NCBI RefSeq assembly: GCF_003254525.1
Contig: NZ_QFYS01000002.1
Location: 434,001 to 498,000 of the forward strand
Direction of reading: 5' to 3'
DNA: 64,000 nucleotides
Source: Phenylobacterium kunshanense
Lineage (GTDB): Bacteria; Pseudomonadota; Alphaproteobacteria; Caulobacterales; Caulobacteraceae
Part shown: positions 34,217 through 42,308 of the stretch, in pieces
Layout of the letters: each line of letters starts with the position of its first letter
Position numbering within the stretch: the stretch's first letter is position 1
Notes under the pieces: generated by a model
The model's database searches: none
What the model saw: the letters and a program-made list of their open reading frames with translations, nothing else
What the model was told of the DNA's origin: nothing
Translations under genes and position numbers: made by a program

Positions 34217-36073
34217 CTACGCCGCCTCGAACTGCAGGGCGGCGAGGCGGGCGTAGAGGCCGTTGCGGGCGACGAGCTCGTGGTGGGCGCCCTGCTCGAC
34301 GACGCGGCCCTCGTCCATGACGACGATGCGGTCGGCCCCCAGCACGGTGGCGAGGCGGTGGGCGATGACCAGGGTGGTCTTGCCCTTCATCGCCTCGTCG
34401 AGCGCGCGCTGGACCAGGTGCTCGTTCTCGGCGTCGAGGGCGCTGGTGGCCTCGTCCAGCAGCAGGATCGGCGCATCGCGCACCAGGGCGCGGGCGATGG
34501 CGAGGCGCTGGCGCTGGCCGCCCGAGAGACTGCGGGCCCGGTCGCCGACCTGGGTGGCGAAGCCCTCGGCGCGGTCCTTGAGGAAGCCCTCGGCCTGGGC
34601 CGCGCGCAGGGCGGCGGCGACGTCGGCGTCTGTGGCCCCGTCGCGGCCGAAGCGCACGTTCTCGGCCGCCGAGCCCGAGAACAGCGGGCTCTCCTGGGCG
34701 ACCAGGGCCATGCGGGCGCGGACCTCGGCCGGGTCGGCGTCGCGCAGGTCGACGCCATCCACCAGGATGCGGCCGGCCTGAGGATCGTAGAACCGCAGCA
34801 GCAGGCGCAGCACCGTGCTCTTGCCCGAGCCGGAGGGGCCGACCAGGGCCACCCGCTCGCCCGGGCGGACCACGAGGTCGAAGCCGCGCAGGGCGGGCAT
34901 GTCGGGCCGGCCGGGATAGGCGAAGGTGACGCCCTCGAACACAACGTCGCCGCGCGCCGGGACCGGCAGCTTCACCGGGCTGGCCGGCGGGGCGACGCCG
35001 GGGCGGGCGTCGAGCAGCTCGCCCACCCGCTCCATGGCGCCGGCCGCCTTCTGGACGTCGCCCCAGGTTTCGCCGAGGGCGCCGGTGGAGCTGGCGGCCA
35101 TCACCGACAGGAAGGCGAACTGGAAGAGGGCGCCCCAGGTGATCTCGCCGCGCAGGCCGGCGTGCACGCCCAGCCAGAAGACGGCCACCACGCCGCCGAA
35201 CACCAGCAGGATCACCGTGGCGGTCATGGCCGCGCGGGTGGTGATGCGGCGCATCTGGGCGCGGAAGGCCTGCTCCACGGCGCCGCCGAACCGATCGGCG
35301 GCGGCGCGCTCGCGGCCGAAGGCCTGCACCGTCTCCAGCGCGTCCAGGCTCTCGCCCGCCGAGCCCACGGCGTCGGCGAACCGGTCCTGGGCCGAGGCGG
35401 TCAGCCTGCGCACCCGGCGGCCGAAGATGAACAGCGGCGCGATCACGAACGGGAAGGTCAGCAGCACCAGGCCCGTCAGCTTGGCGCTGACGAACACCAG
35501 CAGGATCAGGGCGCCGATCAGGATCAGGAAGTTGCGCAGCGCCACCGAGACCGAGGTGGCGAGCAGGTTCTCGACGATGGCGATGTCGGTGGTCAGGCGC
35601 GACAGCACCTCGCCCGTGCGGGTCTTCAGGAAGAACGACGGATCGAGGGTGAGGATATGGCCGTAGGTCGCCTTGCGCAGGTCGGCGACCACGCGCTCGC
35701 CCAGGGTGGTGACGAAGTAGAAGCGCAGCGCCGTGGCGACGGCCAGGGCCGCGGCGACCGCGCCGACGACCAGGAACCGGCGGTCGACGTCGGCGGCCGA
35801 GAGGCCCGGCTGGGTGAGGTTGTCGACCACCAGCCGGATCGCCCCCGACATGGCGAGCGTGGCGCTGGACGAGGCGATCAGGAACACGAGCGCGCCGGCG
35901 GCGTAGCCCCAGTGGGCGACCAGGAACGGGCGCAGGCGCCGCAGGGCGCCGACGTTGCGGCTGCGGCCGCGCTTGGCCGCGCCCTCGGCCAGGGACTGGG
36001 CCAGCGCCTGCCCGGCGCTGGGCCTTCCTTCGATGGAAGACGGGGAGGAAGACTCGGGCCCCGGCTCACTCAT
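34217..36073 (-). CDS. ABC transporter, fused permease/ATPase (MsbA-like exporter)
   Basis: The 618-residue half-transporter has six membrane helices (about 45-335) and a nucleotide-binding domain with Walker A GPSGSGKST, signature LSGGQRQRLAIARAL, Walker B ILLLDEATSALD and the H-loop IAHRLATV. This is the lipid/drug exporter type (MsbA, LmrA), acting as a homodimer in the inner membrane. An Arg/Ser-rich cytoplasmic extension of about 40 residues precedes helix 1. An ATG 18 bases upstream is an equally open start. The substrate is unknown. Confidence 0.9.
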   Translation of the reverse strand: MSEPGPESSSPSSIEGRPSAGQALAQSLAEGAAKRGRSRNVGALRRLRPFLVAHWGYAAGALVFLIASSSATLAMSGAIRLVVDNLTQPGLSAADVDRRFLVVGAVAAALAVATALRFYFVTTLGERVVADLRKATYGHILTLDPSFFLKTRTGEVLSRLTTDIAIVENLLATSVSVALRNFLILIGALILLVFVSAKLTGLVLLTFPFVIAPLFIFGRRVRRLTASAQDRFADAVGSAGESLDALETVQAFGRERAAADRFGGAVEQAFRAQMRRITTRAAMTATVILLVFGGVVAVFWLGVHAGLRGEITWGALFQFAFLSVMAASSTGALGETWGDVQKAAGAMERVGELLDARPGVAPPASPVKLPVPARGDVVFEGVTFAYPGRPDMPALRGFDLVVRPGERVALVGPSGSGKSTVLRLLLRFYDPQAGRILVDGVDLRDADPAEVRARMALVAQESPLFSGSAAENVRFGRDGATDADVAAALRAAQAEGFLKDRAEGFATQVGDRARSLSGGQRQRLAIARALVRDAPILLLDEATSALDAENEHLVQRALDEAMKGKTTLVIAHRLATVLGADRIVVMDEGRVVEQGAHHELVARNGLYARLAALQFEAA

Positions 36074-36191
36074 CCTCGACGCACCTTGCATTTGCCGCGG
36101 CGTTTCTCTATACGCGCGGCTTCCATTTTAGCCGCCCTTCGCGGGGCGGCCGGCCTTACTCGGCCGCTCCCATACGTCAGGCGCCCGTTCG

Positions 36192-36416
36192 ATGAAACAA
36201 GACATCCATCCCGACTATCACTTCATCACCGTGGTGATGACGGACGGCACCACCTACCAGACGCGTTCCACCTACGGGAAGGAAGGCGACACGCTGAACC
36301 TGGACATCGATCCGAAGACCCATCCGGCGTGGACCGGCGGTGGCCACCAGATGCTCGACCGCGCCGGCCGCGTGTCGCGCTTCAACGCCAAGTTCGGCGC
36401 CTTCACCCGCAAGTAA
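36192..36416 (+). CDS. rpmE: 50S ribosomal protein L31
   Basis: The 74-residue L31 begins [20 protein letters not shown] and ends [19 protein letters not shown]. The zinc-ribbon cysteines of the C+ form are absent, as in the zinc-independent C- form that is normal in alphaproteobacteria. It sits divergent from the ABC exporter and is followed by a strong terminator. Confidence 0.96.
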   Translation: MKQDIHPDYHFITVVMTDGTTYQTRSTYGKEGDTLNLDIDPKTHPAWTGGGHQMLDRAGRVSRFNAKFGAFTRK

Positions 36417-36446
36417 GCGCGGGGCCGCAAGGCCGCGGAAGTTTCG

Positions 36447-36478
36447 AACGCCGCGAGGGGAGACCTTCGCGGCGTTTT
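36447..36478 (+). terminator. Rho-independent terminator after rpmE
   Basis: Perfect 10-bp arms AACGCCGCGA / TCGCGGCGTT with a 10-base loop, then TTTT. It lies 31 bases after the rpmE stop. Confidence 0.88.
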
Positions 36479-36521
36479 CCGTGCGCGGGGTCCGGGCCCC
36501 CGAAAGGCGCGCCGCGCGCGG

Positions 36522-36560
36522 AACCACGGAAGACACAGAAAACACGGACGACACGGAACG
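36522..36560. repeat. Short ACACGGA-type repeat tract
   Basis: A low-complexity tract reads as successive units of the type ACCACGGAAGACAC / AACACGGACGACACGG. Similar tracts (translating to TEDTENTDDTE) are scattered in many bacterial genomes. The role is unknown. The rest of 36479-36693 holds nothing recognisable. Confidence 0.5.
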
Positions 36561-36693
36561 GCGCAGACAGGCGCCCCGGGACGCGAGGCGGCCGGGGGGG
36601 ATCGGGTCGGGCGCTGAGTTGGGGAGATGCGCCCCCGTCGGGGGAGCTGTCGGAGGATGCTGGCTGAGGGGGCTTCCGCCCCGGGGGCCGACC

Positions 36694-37365
36694 TCACCCG
36701 GTGTCCCAATGGGACGGCAGCGGGTCGTGCCAGCGCGACCCCTCCGGCCTCGCTGTCGGCGCGGGGAGCGCGGGCGGGGCGGCGGGTGCGGTGTCGCGAT
36801 CGTCGGCCGGCGCCGGGGCGTCGTCCGCCCACGGGGGCGGGGCCGCGTCGGGCTGGGGCAGGTCGCGCCAGGCGGCGGCCAGCTCGGCCGGCAGGCCGAG
36901 GCGCCCGCAGAGCCAGCGGACCTGGGCGTCGAGGTCGGCGCCGGCAAAGTCGTCGCGCTCGGCCCAGTCCCAGAGCTCGGTGTCCAGGCGCTCGTGCAGC
37001 CGCTCCAGGGCGGGCCCGTCCGTGACGCCGTGGGCGTGGGTAATCCGGCCCACCGCGTCCTGCAGCTCGCCGACGCGCGCGTCGGTGGGATCGTCCGCCT
37101 CGTCGTCGAAATCCTCGCGCGCCGCGCGGGCCCGCCGCTCGGCCGCCAGCGCCGCGTCGTGGGCGAGCTTGGCCTTCAGCGCCAGGGTGCGGCGCAGCGA
37201 GCGGGCGAACCGCTCATAGGTGCGCCCGAGGTCGTTGATCTCCTGGGCGTCGGCGGCGGCCATCAGCCGGCCATGCGCGTGCTCCGCCGCCGACATGTCG
37301 AGCGCCGCCAGCCGCGCCAGCATGGCGACGTCGGGATCGGGCGTGATGGCGGCCTCGGCGGACAT
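36694..37365 (-). CDS. Hypothetical protein, helical, with disordered Pro-rich tail
   Basis: The 223-residue protein has a long charged alpha-helical N-terminal two-thirds (LGRTYERFARSLRRTLALKAKLAHDAALAAERRARAARE), then an Asp/Ala/Pro-rich tail (about 175-223). No signal or membrane segment. The helical part resembles short uncharacterised alphaproteobacterial proteins, but I cannot name a family. Composition and codon use match the neighbours, which argues for a real gene. Possibly DNA- or RNA-associated given the basic helix; this is a guess. Confidence 0.6.
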   Translation of the reverse strand: MSAEAAITPDPDVAMLARLAALDMSAAEHAHGRLMAAADAQEINDLGRTYERFARSLRRTLALKAKLAHDAALAAERRARAAREDFDDEADDPTDARVGELQDAVGRITHAHGVTDGPALERLHERLDTELWDWAERDDFAGADLDAQVRWLCGRLGLPAELAAAWRDLPQPDAAPPPWADDAPAPADDRDTAPAAPPALPAPTARPEGSRWHDPLPSHWDTG

Positions 37366-37526
37366 GGGCGGGAGTGGAACACGGCATTGCGTCAGAAGCG
37401 GTCGTAGGTGGGGTGGGGAGTGGGAAAAAGGCCGTTACCCGCCAGCAGGGACGTTGGTTCGCAAGGTCGGGGCGGCGCCGATTCCGACCATTGGCGTGGA
37501 TCTGCGCGCGCGGACGGCCCGATCAT

Positions 37527-37549
37527 GCGGTATGAATTATTCATACCGC
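37527..37549. promoter_or_regulatory. Palindromic operator upstream of parDE
   Basis: Perfect 11-bp arms GCGGTATGAAT and ATTCATACCGC around one central T lie 31 bases before the parD ATG. Type II antitoxins with ribbon-helix-helix folds repress their own operons at such palindromes. The AT-rich core stands out from the GC-rich surroundings. The adjoining 37366-37526 has no visible feature. Confidence 0.8.
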
Positions 37550-37580
37550 GCGCTAAGCTCGGGCGAGAGGCGAGAAATCC

Positions 37581-37856
37581 ATGATCGAAAAGCGAACAGT
37601 AAGTCTTCCGAGCGACCAAGCTGCCTTCATCGACGCGAAGGTGAGTTCGGGCGACTATGCGTCGGTCAGCGAGGTCGTACGGGCAGGGATCCGCGCCTTG
37701 AAGGAGCGCGATGAGGCGATCGAGCGCTGGTTGCGTGAGCAGGTGGCCCCGACCTACGACGCCATGAAAGGTGATCCGGATCGGGCGGTTTCCTCGGCGT
37801 CTGTGTTCTCCAACATCCGGGCGCGGCACGCGGAACGGCAGAAGGATCCGAAGTGA
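37581..37856 (+). CDS. parD: Type II antitoxin, ParD family
   Basis: The 91-residue protein has an N-terminal ribbon-helix-helix (KRTVSLPSDQAAFIDAKVSSGDYASVSEVVRAGIRALKERD) typical of ParD/CC2985-type antitoxins. The C-terminal part is polar and less ordered, and would wrap the toxin. GAGGCGAG precedes the ATG. It overlaps the toxin gene by 4 bases and lies behind a palindromic operator. Confidence 0.92.
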   Translation: MIEKRTVSLPSDQAAFIDAKVSSGDYASVSEVVRAGIRALKERDEAIERWLREQVAPTYDAMKGDPDRAVSSASVFSNIRARHAERQKDPK

Positions 37857-38158
37857 ACCGCCGTAGGGTCGTCTTCAGCCCCGAGGCTCAAGCCGATCTC
37901 CTCGATCTGTACGAATGGATCGCCGATGCAGCCTCGCCTGAGACGGCGATGGCTTACATCGCGCGTGTAGAGCAGTTCATATCAGGCTTCGAAATCGGCG
38001 CTGAACGCGGCGGACGCCGGGACGACGTGCGCCCAGGTCTTCGCACGATCGGTTTCGAACGGCGCCTGACAATCGCGTTCGTCGTGGGCGAGGACGTGAC
38101 GATCCTTAGAGTCTTCTACGGCGGACGTAACTGGGAAGGCGCACTAGGATCGCACTGA
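37853..38158 (+). CDS. parE: Type II toxin, ParE/RelE family
   Basis: The 101-residue toxin starts MNRRRVVFSPEAQADLLDLYEWIADAASPETAMAYIARVEQF and ends with the RelE-fold strand LTIAFVVGEDVTILRVFYGGRNWE. ParE members poison DNA gyrase and RelE members cleave mRNA; the ParD partner favours the ParE reading. The GTG start overlaps the parD stop (GTGA), so translation is coupled. Confidence 0.92.
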   Translation: MNRRRVVFSPEAQADLLDLYEWIADAASPETAMAYIARVEQFISGFEIGAERGGRRDDVRPGLRTIGFERRLTIAFVVGEDVTILRVFYGGRNWEGALGSH

Positions 38159-38323
38159 ACCAACAGGAACGCTGGCGCTCCTGTCCCCGTATTCCCCATC
38201 TGTGGACCGTCGCAAACGCACGCGTCGTCCTCGACGGCATCAAGATCGATTGATCCCAAGAGCCACCGCTACCAAGTCACTCGCGACGCTGCATCACCGG
38301 GCTTGGATCGCCCGCTCCCGCCG

Positions 38324-39034
38324 CTATGCGATGGAGGCACGGATCGGGGCGTGGGCCAGAGCGGCCGACCTTCGGCGCAGCGCCGATCCGACGCATCCCG
38401 CGCCGACCAGCGCGAGGAGCCAGGTCGCCGGTTCAGGGGCGGCGGCGATTTCCAGTTCGCCATACGCGCGGATACCGCCGGTGTAAGGCGTCGCCCCGGA
38501 CATGACGCCCGCGCTGTCGAAAGAGAGCGGCGTGGTGCTGAAGAAGGCGCCGGGCAGGAAGGGGCTCACGCCGTTCACGATCTCGAATTCCCGGTCGCCC
38601 AGCCCGGCAATCACCAAGTTGAAGTTGGTCGCCTCCAGATAGGCGGGCGTGGTCGCGCCGATGGGCTGGATCGCCGAGATCTGAATGACCGGGTCGATGG
38701 TGGAGATGTCCTGTTCCGTCTCTCCGTTCTTGGCGTCTTTCGTGGAGAGCTTGATCCCCCGAAGCGGTACTGCCTCGGTCCACTGATACGCAAAGCTCTG
38801 GCCCGGCAGCAGGTCGAAGTCGTCCTTGGACTGTTCCGGCGATCCGCCTGCCACCAGCACCACCTTGAAGGTGCTGCCCGCCCGGCAGTCGGCGGTTGAG
38901 CAAAGCAGCAGGTCGGAGATCCGGATCGTCTGGTTGCCGGTGTTCTTGATCGTACCCGCCTGCGCCGCGGACGCGGCCGCGAGCGCCAAGGCCAATCCGG
39001 TGAGTATGCCGGCATATGTGCATCGAGGTGTCAT
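38324..39034 (-). CDS. PEP-CTERM sorting-domain protein
   Basis: The 236-residue exported protein has an N-terminal signal peptide (about 9-26, ending SAAQA), a mature domain with paired cysteines early (LLLCSTADCRAG), and the C-terminal sorting signal APEPATWLLALVGAGCVGSALRRRS. The early mature part (GTIKNTGNQTIRISDLLL) resembles beta-sandwich surface proteins. Function unknown. The 165-base gap between parE and this gene shows nothing recognisable. Confidence 0.85.
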   Translation of the reverse strand: MTPRCTYAGILTGLALALAAASAAQAGTIKNTGNQTIRISDLLLCSTADCRAGSTFKVVLVAGGSPEQSKDDFDLLPGQSFAYQWTEAVPLRGIKLSTKDAKNGETEQDISTIDPVIQISAIQPIGATTPAYLEATNFNLVIAGLGDREFEIVNGVSPFLPGAFFSTTPLSFDSAGVMSGATPYTGGIRAYGELEIAAAPEPATWLLALVGAGCVGSALRRRSAALAHAPIRASIA

Positions 39035-39144
39035 TTGCGATCACCATTGGATTGGGCAGGTATAGTGACCAAAAATGTTGAGCCGAGTGCGCGGCAAAAG
39101 CACAACACAAGATTGTGCTTGCGACCGCTTCGCCCCTGCACCCC

Positions 39145-39167
39145 CCTCCCCCGCGTTGCGGGGGAGG
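39145..39167. repeat. Palindrome CCTCCCCCGC-GTT-GCGGGGGAGG, copy 1
   Basis: Perfect 10-bp hairpin with a 3-base loop, left of the DUF559 gene. The same hairpin recurs at 39694-39716 and, with one mismatch, at 39212-39234. Confidence 0.85.
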
Positions 39168-39211
39168 CTGGGGGGTTGACGGAGGTGAAGCGAAGTTCAT
39201 GATATGTTCTA

Positions 39212-39234
39212 CCTCCACCGCAGCGCGGGGGAGG
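39212..39234. repeat. Palindrome copy 2 (one mismatch)
   Basis: CCTCCACCGC-AGC-GCGGGGGAGG, a variant of the hairpin at 39145 lying 23 bases before the DUF559 frame. It is followed by an 8-bp hairpin-like GCCGGAGAGCCGATGG and a GGTGGAGGGGGC block that recurs inverted at the right-hand end. Confidence 0.8.
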
Positions 39235-39256
39235 GGGACTATCGGCCGGAGAGCCG

Positions 39257-39646
39257 ATGGTGGAGGGGGCGGGCGGCGTCTTGCGGCGAACCTTGACCAC
39301 GAACCGAGCCCGCGCCTTGCGCAAGGCGATGACCGAACCCGAGATCATGCTGTGGAGTCGGCTGCGGGGGCGAGGCCCCGACCGGCCGGCGTTCCGGCGT
39401 CAGCATCCGTTCGGCGCGCTGATACTCGACTTCTACTGCGCGAGCGTGCGGCTGGCGGTGGAGGTAGATGGCGCGACGCATTGGGACGCGGCCGCGCAGG
39501 CCCGGGATGCTGCCCGGGACCGGTGGCTGGCGGCGCAGGGCGTGACCGTGATGCGGGTTCCCGCGGGCTGGATCTACCGGGACCTTGGCGGGGTGGCGGA
39601 TGCGGTGCTGTTGAAAGTGGGGGAGCTGATGGCCGGAGAGGGTTGA
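39257..39646 (+). CDS. DUF559 (Vsr-like) endonuclease-domain protein
   Basis: The 129-residue protein carries the DUF559 restriction-endonuclease-like fold: ARALRKAMTEPEIMLWSRLRGRG, FRRQHPFGALILDFYCASVRLAVEVDGATH (Asp...Glu-x-Asp active-site pattern), then RDRWLAAQGVTVMRVPAGWI. The fold is shared with Vsr nicking enzymes. The first ATG lies inside the flanking repeat (MVEGAGG), so the true start may be a little downstream. Such genes are common in Caulobacter- and Sphingomonas-like genomes next to the same palindromes. Biological role unknown. Confidence 0.85.
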   Translation: MVEGAGGVLRRTLTTNRARALRKAMTEPEIMLWSRLRGRGPDRPAFRRQHPFGALILDFYCASVRLAVEVDGATHWDAAAQARDAARDRWLAAQGVTVMRVPAGWIYRDLGGVADAVLLKVGELMAGEG

Positions 39647-39693
39647 GCGTGGGACTCGCCCCCTCCACCACGCCCTCTTCGGGGCGCGGTCCC

Positions 39694-39716
39694 CCTCCCC
39701 CGCGTTGCGGGGGAGG
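39694..39716. repeat. Palindrome copy 3, right of DUF559 gene
   Basis: CCTCCCCCGC-GTT-GCGGGGGAGG, identical to copy 1. The block GCCCCCTCCACCA at about 39658-39670 just left of it is the reverse complement of the block at the left end of the DUF559 gene, so the gene is flanked by mirrored repeat sets. Confidence 0.85.
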
Positions 39717-39786
39717 CAGGGGGCCTTCAAAGGGCGGGCCGTATGGGGCAGAGATGCCTTGAGCTTGCCCCTAAGGAGCGATCCCG

Positions 39787-40641
39787 ATGACCGACGCCTA
39801 TGCGACCCTGCCCCCATTGGCCGATGGCGGGGCGGCGGTGATCACCGGGGGCGCGAGCGGGATCGGGCTGGCGGCCGCGCGGCGGTTCGCGGCCCTGGGC
39901 CTGCCGGTGGTGATCGCCGACCTGGCGGGCGAGCGGCTGGACGAGGCCGAGGCGAGCCTGCGGGCGGCGGGCGCGCGGGTGGTGGCGGCGCCGACGGATG
40001 TGGCCCGGTTCGAGGATCTGGAGCGGCTGCGCGAGACGGCCCTGGCGGCCTTCGGCCACGTCTCGGTGCTGATGCTGAACGCCGGCATCGGCCTGAACCC
40101 CGGCGGGGCGTTCAGGAACCTGGACGCCTGGAAGACCCTGATTGACGTGAACATGTGGGGCGTGGTGCACGGCGCGCACGCCTTCCTGCCGGCGATGGTG
40201 GAGGCGGGGCGGCCGGGCTTCGTGATCGTCACAGGGTCCAAGCAGGGCATCACGACCCCGCCGGGCAATGCGGCGTACAACGTCTCCAAGGCCGCCCTGA
40301 AGGCGTTCACGGACTCGCTGCAGCACGAGTTGCGGAACACGGAGGGATGCCGCCTGTCCGCCCACCTGCTGGTTCCCGGCTTCACCTACACCGGGATCAT
40401 GGCCTCGCGGATCCCGGAGAAGCCGCCCGGGGCCTGGACGCCCGAACAGGTGGTGGAGTTCATGCTGGAGAGCCTGGCGCGCGGCGACTTCTACATCCTC
40501 TGTCCCGACAACGACGTGACCCGGGCGATGGACGAGAAGCGGATGGCCTGGGCGATGGGCGACCTGATCGAGAACCGCCCGGCCCTGTCGCGGTGGCACC
40601 CCGGCTGGAAGGACCGCTTCGAGGCGTTCCTGAAGGGCTGA
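39787..40641 (+). CDS. SDR family NAD(P)-dependent oxidoreductase
   Basis: The 284-residue short-chain dehydrogenase has the cofactor motif TGGASGIGLAAAR, NAGIG, the catalytic Ser in VTGSKQG and the YNVSK active-site pair. ADLAG after the second strand points to an acidic residue favouring NAD(H). The C-terminal ~40 residues (PALSRWHPGWKDRFEAFLKG) extend beyond the classic 250-residue core. TAAGGAG precedes the ATG. The substrate cannot be assigned. Confidence 0.92.
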   Translation: MTDAYATLPPLADGGAAVITGGASGIGLAAARRFAALGLPVVIADLAGERLDEAEASLRAAGARVVAAPTDVARFEDLERLRETALAAFGHVSVLMLNAGIGLNPGGAFRNLDAWKTLIDVNMWGVVHGAHAFLPAMVEAGRPGFVIVTGSKQGITTPPGNAAYNVSKAALKAFTDSLQHELRNTEGCRLSAHLLVPGFTYTGIMASRIPEKPPGAWTPEQVVEFMLESLARGDFYILCPDNDVTRAMDEKRMAWAMGDLIENRPALSRWHPGWKDRFEAFLKG

Positions 40642-40739
40642 GCGGCCCGAAGATGGGCAAATTCAAATCCTGGCGTGAAGCGCCGCTGAGGGGGCGGTGA
40701 GACCTGGGCCCTAGTGCAGACGCCAAGGAGGTCCCAGAC

Positions 40740-41315
40740 ATGCCCCGCACCCAACCCGACCAGTACGTCTTCGGCTTCGGCCCCGGGGGCGAGGTGATCT
40801 CGGTCGCCGAGGTGAAGCGCAACGGCCGGCTCGACCACGAGCGGATCGAGAAGGACGAGACCTGGCGGCTGGAGGCCGGCCTGGTGGTGAAGACCGAGCT
40901 CGACGACGGCCAGATGGAATGGACCGTCTATGCCGACCCCGACGGCGACGGGCGGTGGGTCGAGCTGGCGGAGGGCCAGGGGCCGCTGGACCTCAGCCTG
41001 TTCGCGGGCGCGGCGACGGGCCCGGACGGCGGGGCGCCGGTGAAGCAGGTGCTCGACGACGACCCCCATGTGTTCCGCTTCGACGCCGCCGGCCGGGTGG
41101 TGGCCGTCTATGAGGTGGAGCGCGACGGCCGGCTGGACCGCGAGGACATCGACCGGGACGAGACCTATGCGCTGGTGAACGGCTTCGTTGTGAAGACCGA
41201 GGTGGATGACGGGCGCCTCGAGCAGACCGTCTATGCCGACGCTGACGGCGACGGGATCTGGCATTCGATCATCCTGCCGCAGCCGACGTCGCTGTGGGAC
41301 GGGGCGGTGGCGTAG
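40740..41315 (+). CDS. Hypothetical protein with an internal tandem duplication
   Basis: The 191-residue protein consists of two homologous ~70-residue units: residues ~9-76 (YVFGFGPGGEVISVAEVKRN...KTELDDGQMEWTVYADPDGDGRW) and ~110-178 (HVFRFDAAGRVVAVYEVERD...KTEVDDGRLEQTVYADADGDGIW). Each ends in a DxDGDG loop resembling a calcium-binding dockerin or EF-hand loop. It is very acidic with no signal peptide. AAGGAGG precedes the ATG. I do not recognise the family; it may bind calcium. Confidence 0.75.
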   Translation: MPRTQPDQYVFGFGPGGEVISVAEVKRNGRLDHERIEKDETWRLEAGLVVKTELDDGQMEWTVYADPDGDGRWVELAEGQGPLDLSLFAGAATGPDGGAPVKQVLDDDPHVFRFDAAGRVVAVYEVERDGRLDREDIDRDETYALVNGFVVKTEVDDGRLEQTVYADADGDGIWHSIILPQPTSLWDGAVA

Positions 41316-41352
41316 GGGGCGGGAGAGCCTCGGGGCTTCGGCTCGTCACCGG

Positions 41353-41509
41353 TGTCATCCCGGCTCGGGCCAAGCCCAAGGCCGGGACCCAACCCAGGGC
41401 CCTCCGCTGGGCGCGCCGGGTGGAGCGTCGATCCCGATGGCGCCCTCAGCGCCCGGCGCTCCTGGACGGTTGGGCCCCGGTCTTCGCCTGCAGCGAAACC
41501 GGGATGACA
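41353..41509. repeat. Long intergenic palindromic repeat
   Basis: The outer arms TGTCATCCCGG / CCGGGATGACA are perfect; an inner pair CCGGGACCCAACC / GGTTGGGCCCCGG matches with one mismatch. The ~157-bp element fills most of the 363-base gap after the duplicated-domain gene. It is of the GTCATCCCGG type dispersed in alphaproteobacterial genomes. The rest of the gap (to 41678) shows no feature apart from the next gene's ribosome site. Confidence 0.8.
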
Positions 41510-41678
41510 TCTGGGGGGATGGGAACGTCGTCGGCGGCCCCTTGAATCCCTCCGCGGCCGCACAATGTGAAGCTGACGGCCCGGGCCCCTCTGGCGGTCG
41601 CCCCCGATCGTGATGTCGGGCCGCTCTGCGGAGACGGGGCCCCTGAATCTCGCCTCCGCGCAGACAACGGAGGAGAAG

Positions 41679-42191
41679 ATGATCGATCACAGTCGAGTAT
41701 GGAGCTGGGGCGGGGCCGTCCTGCTGGTCGCCAGCCTGGTGACCCTGTGGGTGTGGCCCAAGTTCGTCGGCGTGGACATCCATCCCATCTTCGGCTGGGC
41801 CGAGGCCCGGACCGGGATCGAATGGCTGGAGCCCAACGGCCGCTATGTGGTGGGTATCGCCGCCGCGCTGATCGCCGTGCTGGTGATCATCCCGAGCACC
41901 CGATTCCTGGGGGCGGTCGCGGCGCTGGCGCTGTCGGCCGTGTTCATCGTGGCGCACATGACGCCGGCCCTGGGGTGGAACATCCCCAACTATGGCCCGC
42001 TGATGGAGGCGCTCGCGGCCGGCCGCACCGCCGCCGAGATCCAGGCGATGGGCCTGAAGGGCGACATGGGCGCCCACCTGAGCCTGGCGCTGATCAACGC
42101 CGGCCTGGCCGTGCTGGTGATGGTCGCGGACCGGAGCCGCAAGCCCGCGCGGGAGCGGACGCGCCTGCGGCCGTTCGAGCTCGCGAGCTGA
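41679..42191 (+). CDS. Hypothetical integral membrane protein
   Basis: The 170-residue protein has about four hydrophobic helices (about 10-28, 52-68, 75-93, 134-148). A periplasmic loop has GVDIHPIFGWAEARTGIEWLEPNGRY and another HMTPALGWNIPNYGPLMEALAAGRTAAEIQAMG. The topology resembles small DoxX/DUF4149-like membrane proteins, but no family is certain. GGAGGAGAAG precedes the ATG. Function unknown. Confidence 0.7.
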   Translation: MIDHSRVWSWGGAVLLVASLVTLWVWPKFVGVDIHPIFGWAEARTGIEWLEPNGRYVVGIAAALIAVLVIIPSTRFLGAVAALALSAVFIVAHMTPALGWNIPNYGPLMEALAAGRTAAEIQAMGLKGDMGAHLSLALINAGLAVLVMVADRSRKPARERTRLRPFELAS

Positions 42192-42308
42192 GGCGGGGGC
42201 CACTCCCTCAGGATGTCGACGGGGTCGCCGCCTCGGTTTCGGCCGGGGCGGCGATTTCGTGACTCCCTGGGGAACGCCCGTTCATTCCGATCCGGAGATC
42301 CAGGCCAC

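Noticed and set aside
37366..37526. Possible decayed gene or repeat remnant between the hypothetical gene and the parD operator
   Set aside because: No alignable motif or inverted repeat could be supported by eye.
39145..39716. Repeat cluster considered as a CRISPR array
   Set aside because: Only three copies at unequal distances, palindromic with a 3-base loop, and a gene between them; no cas genes.
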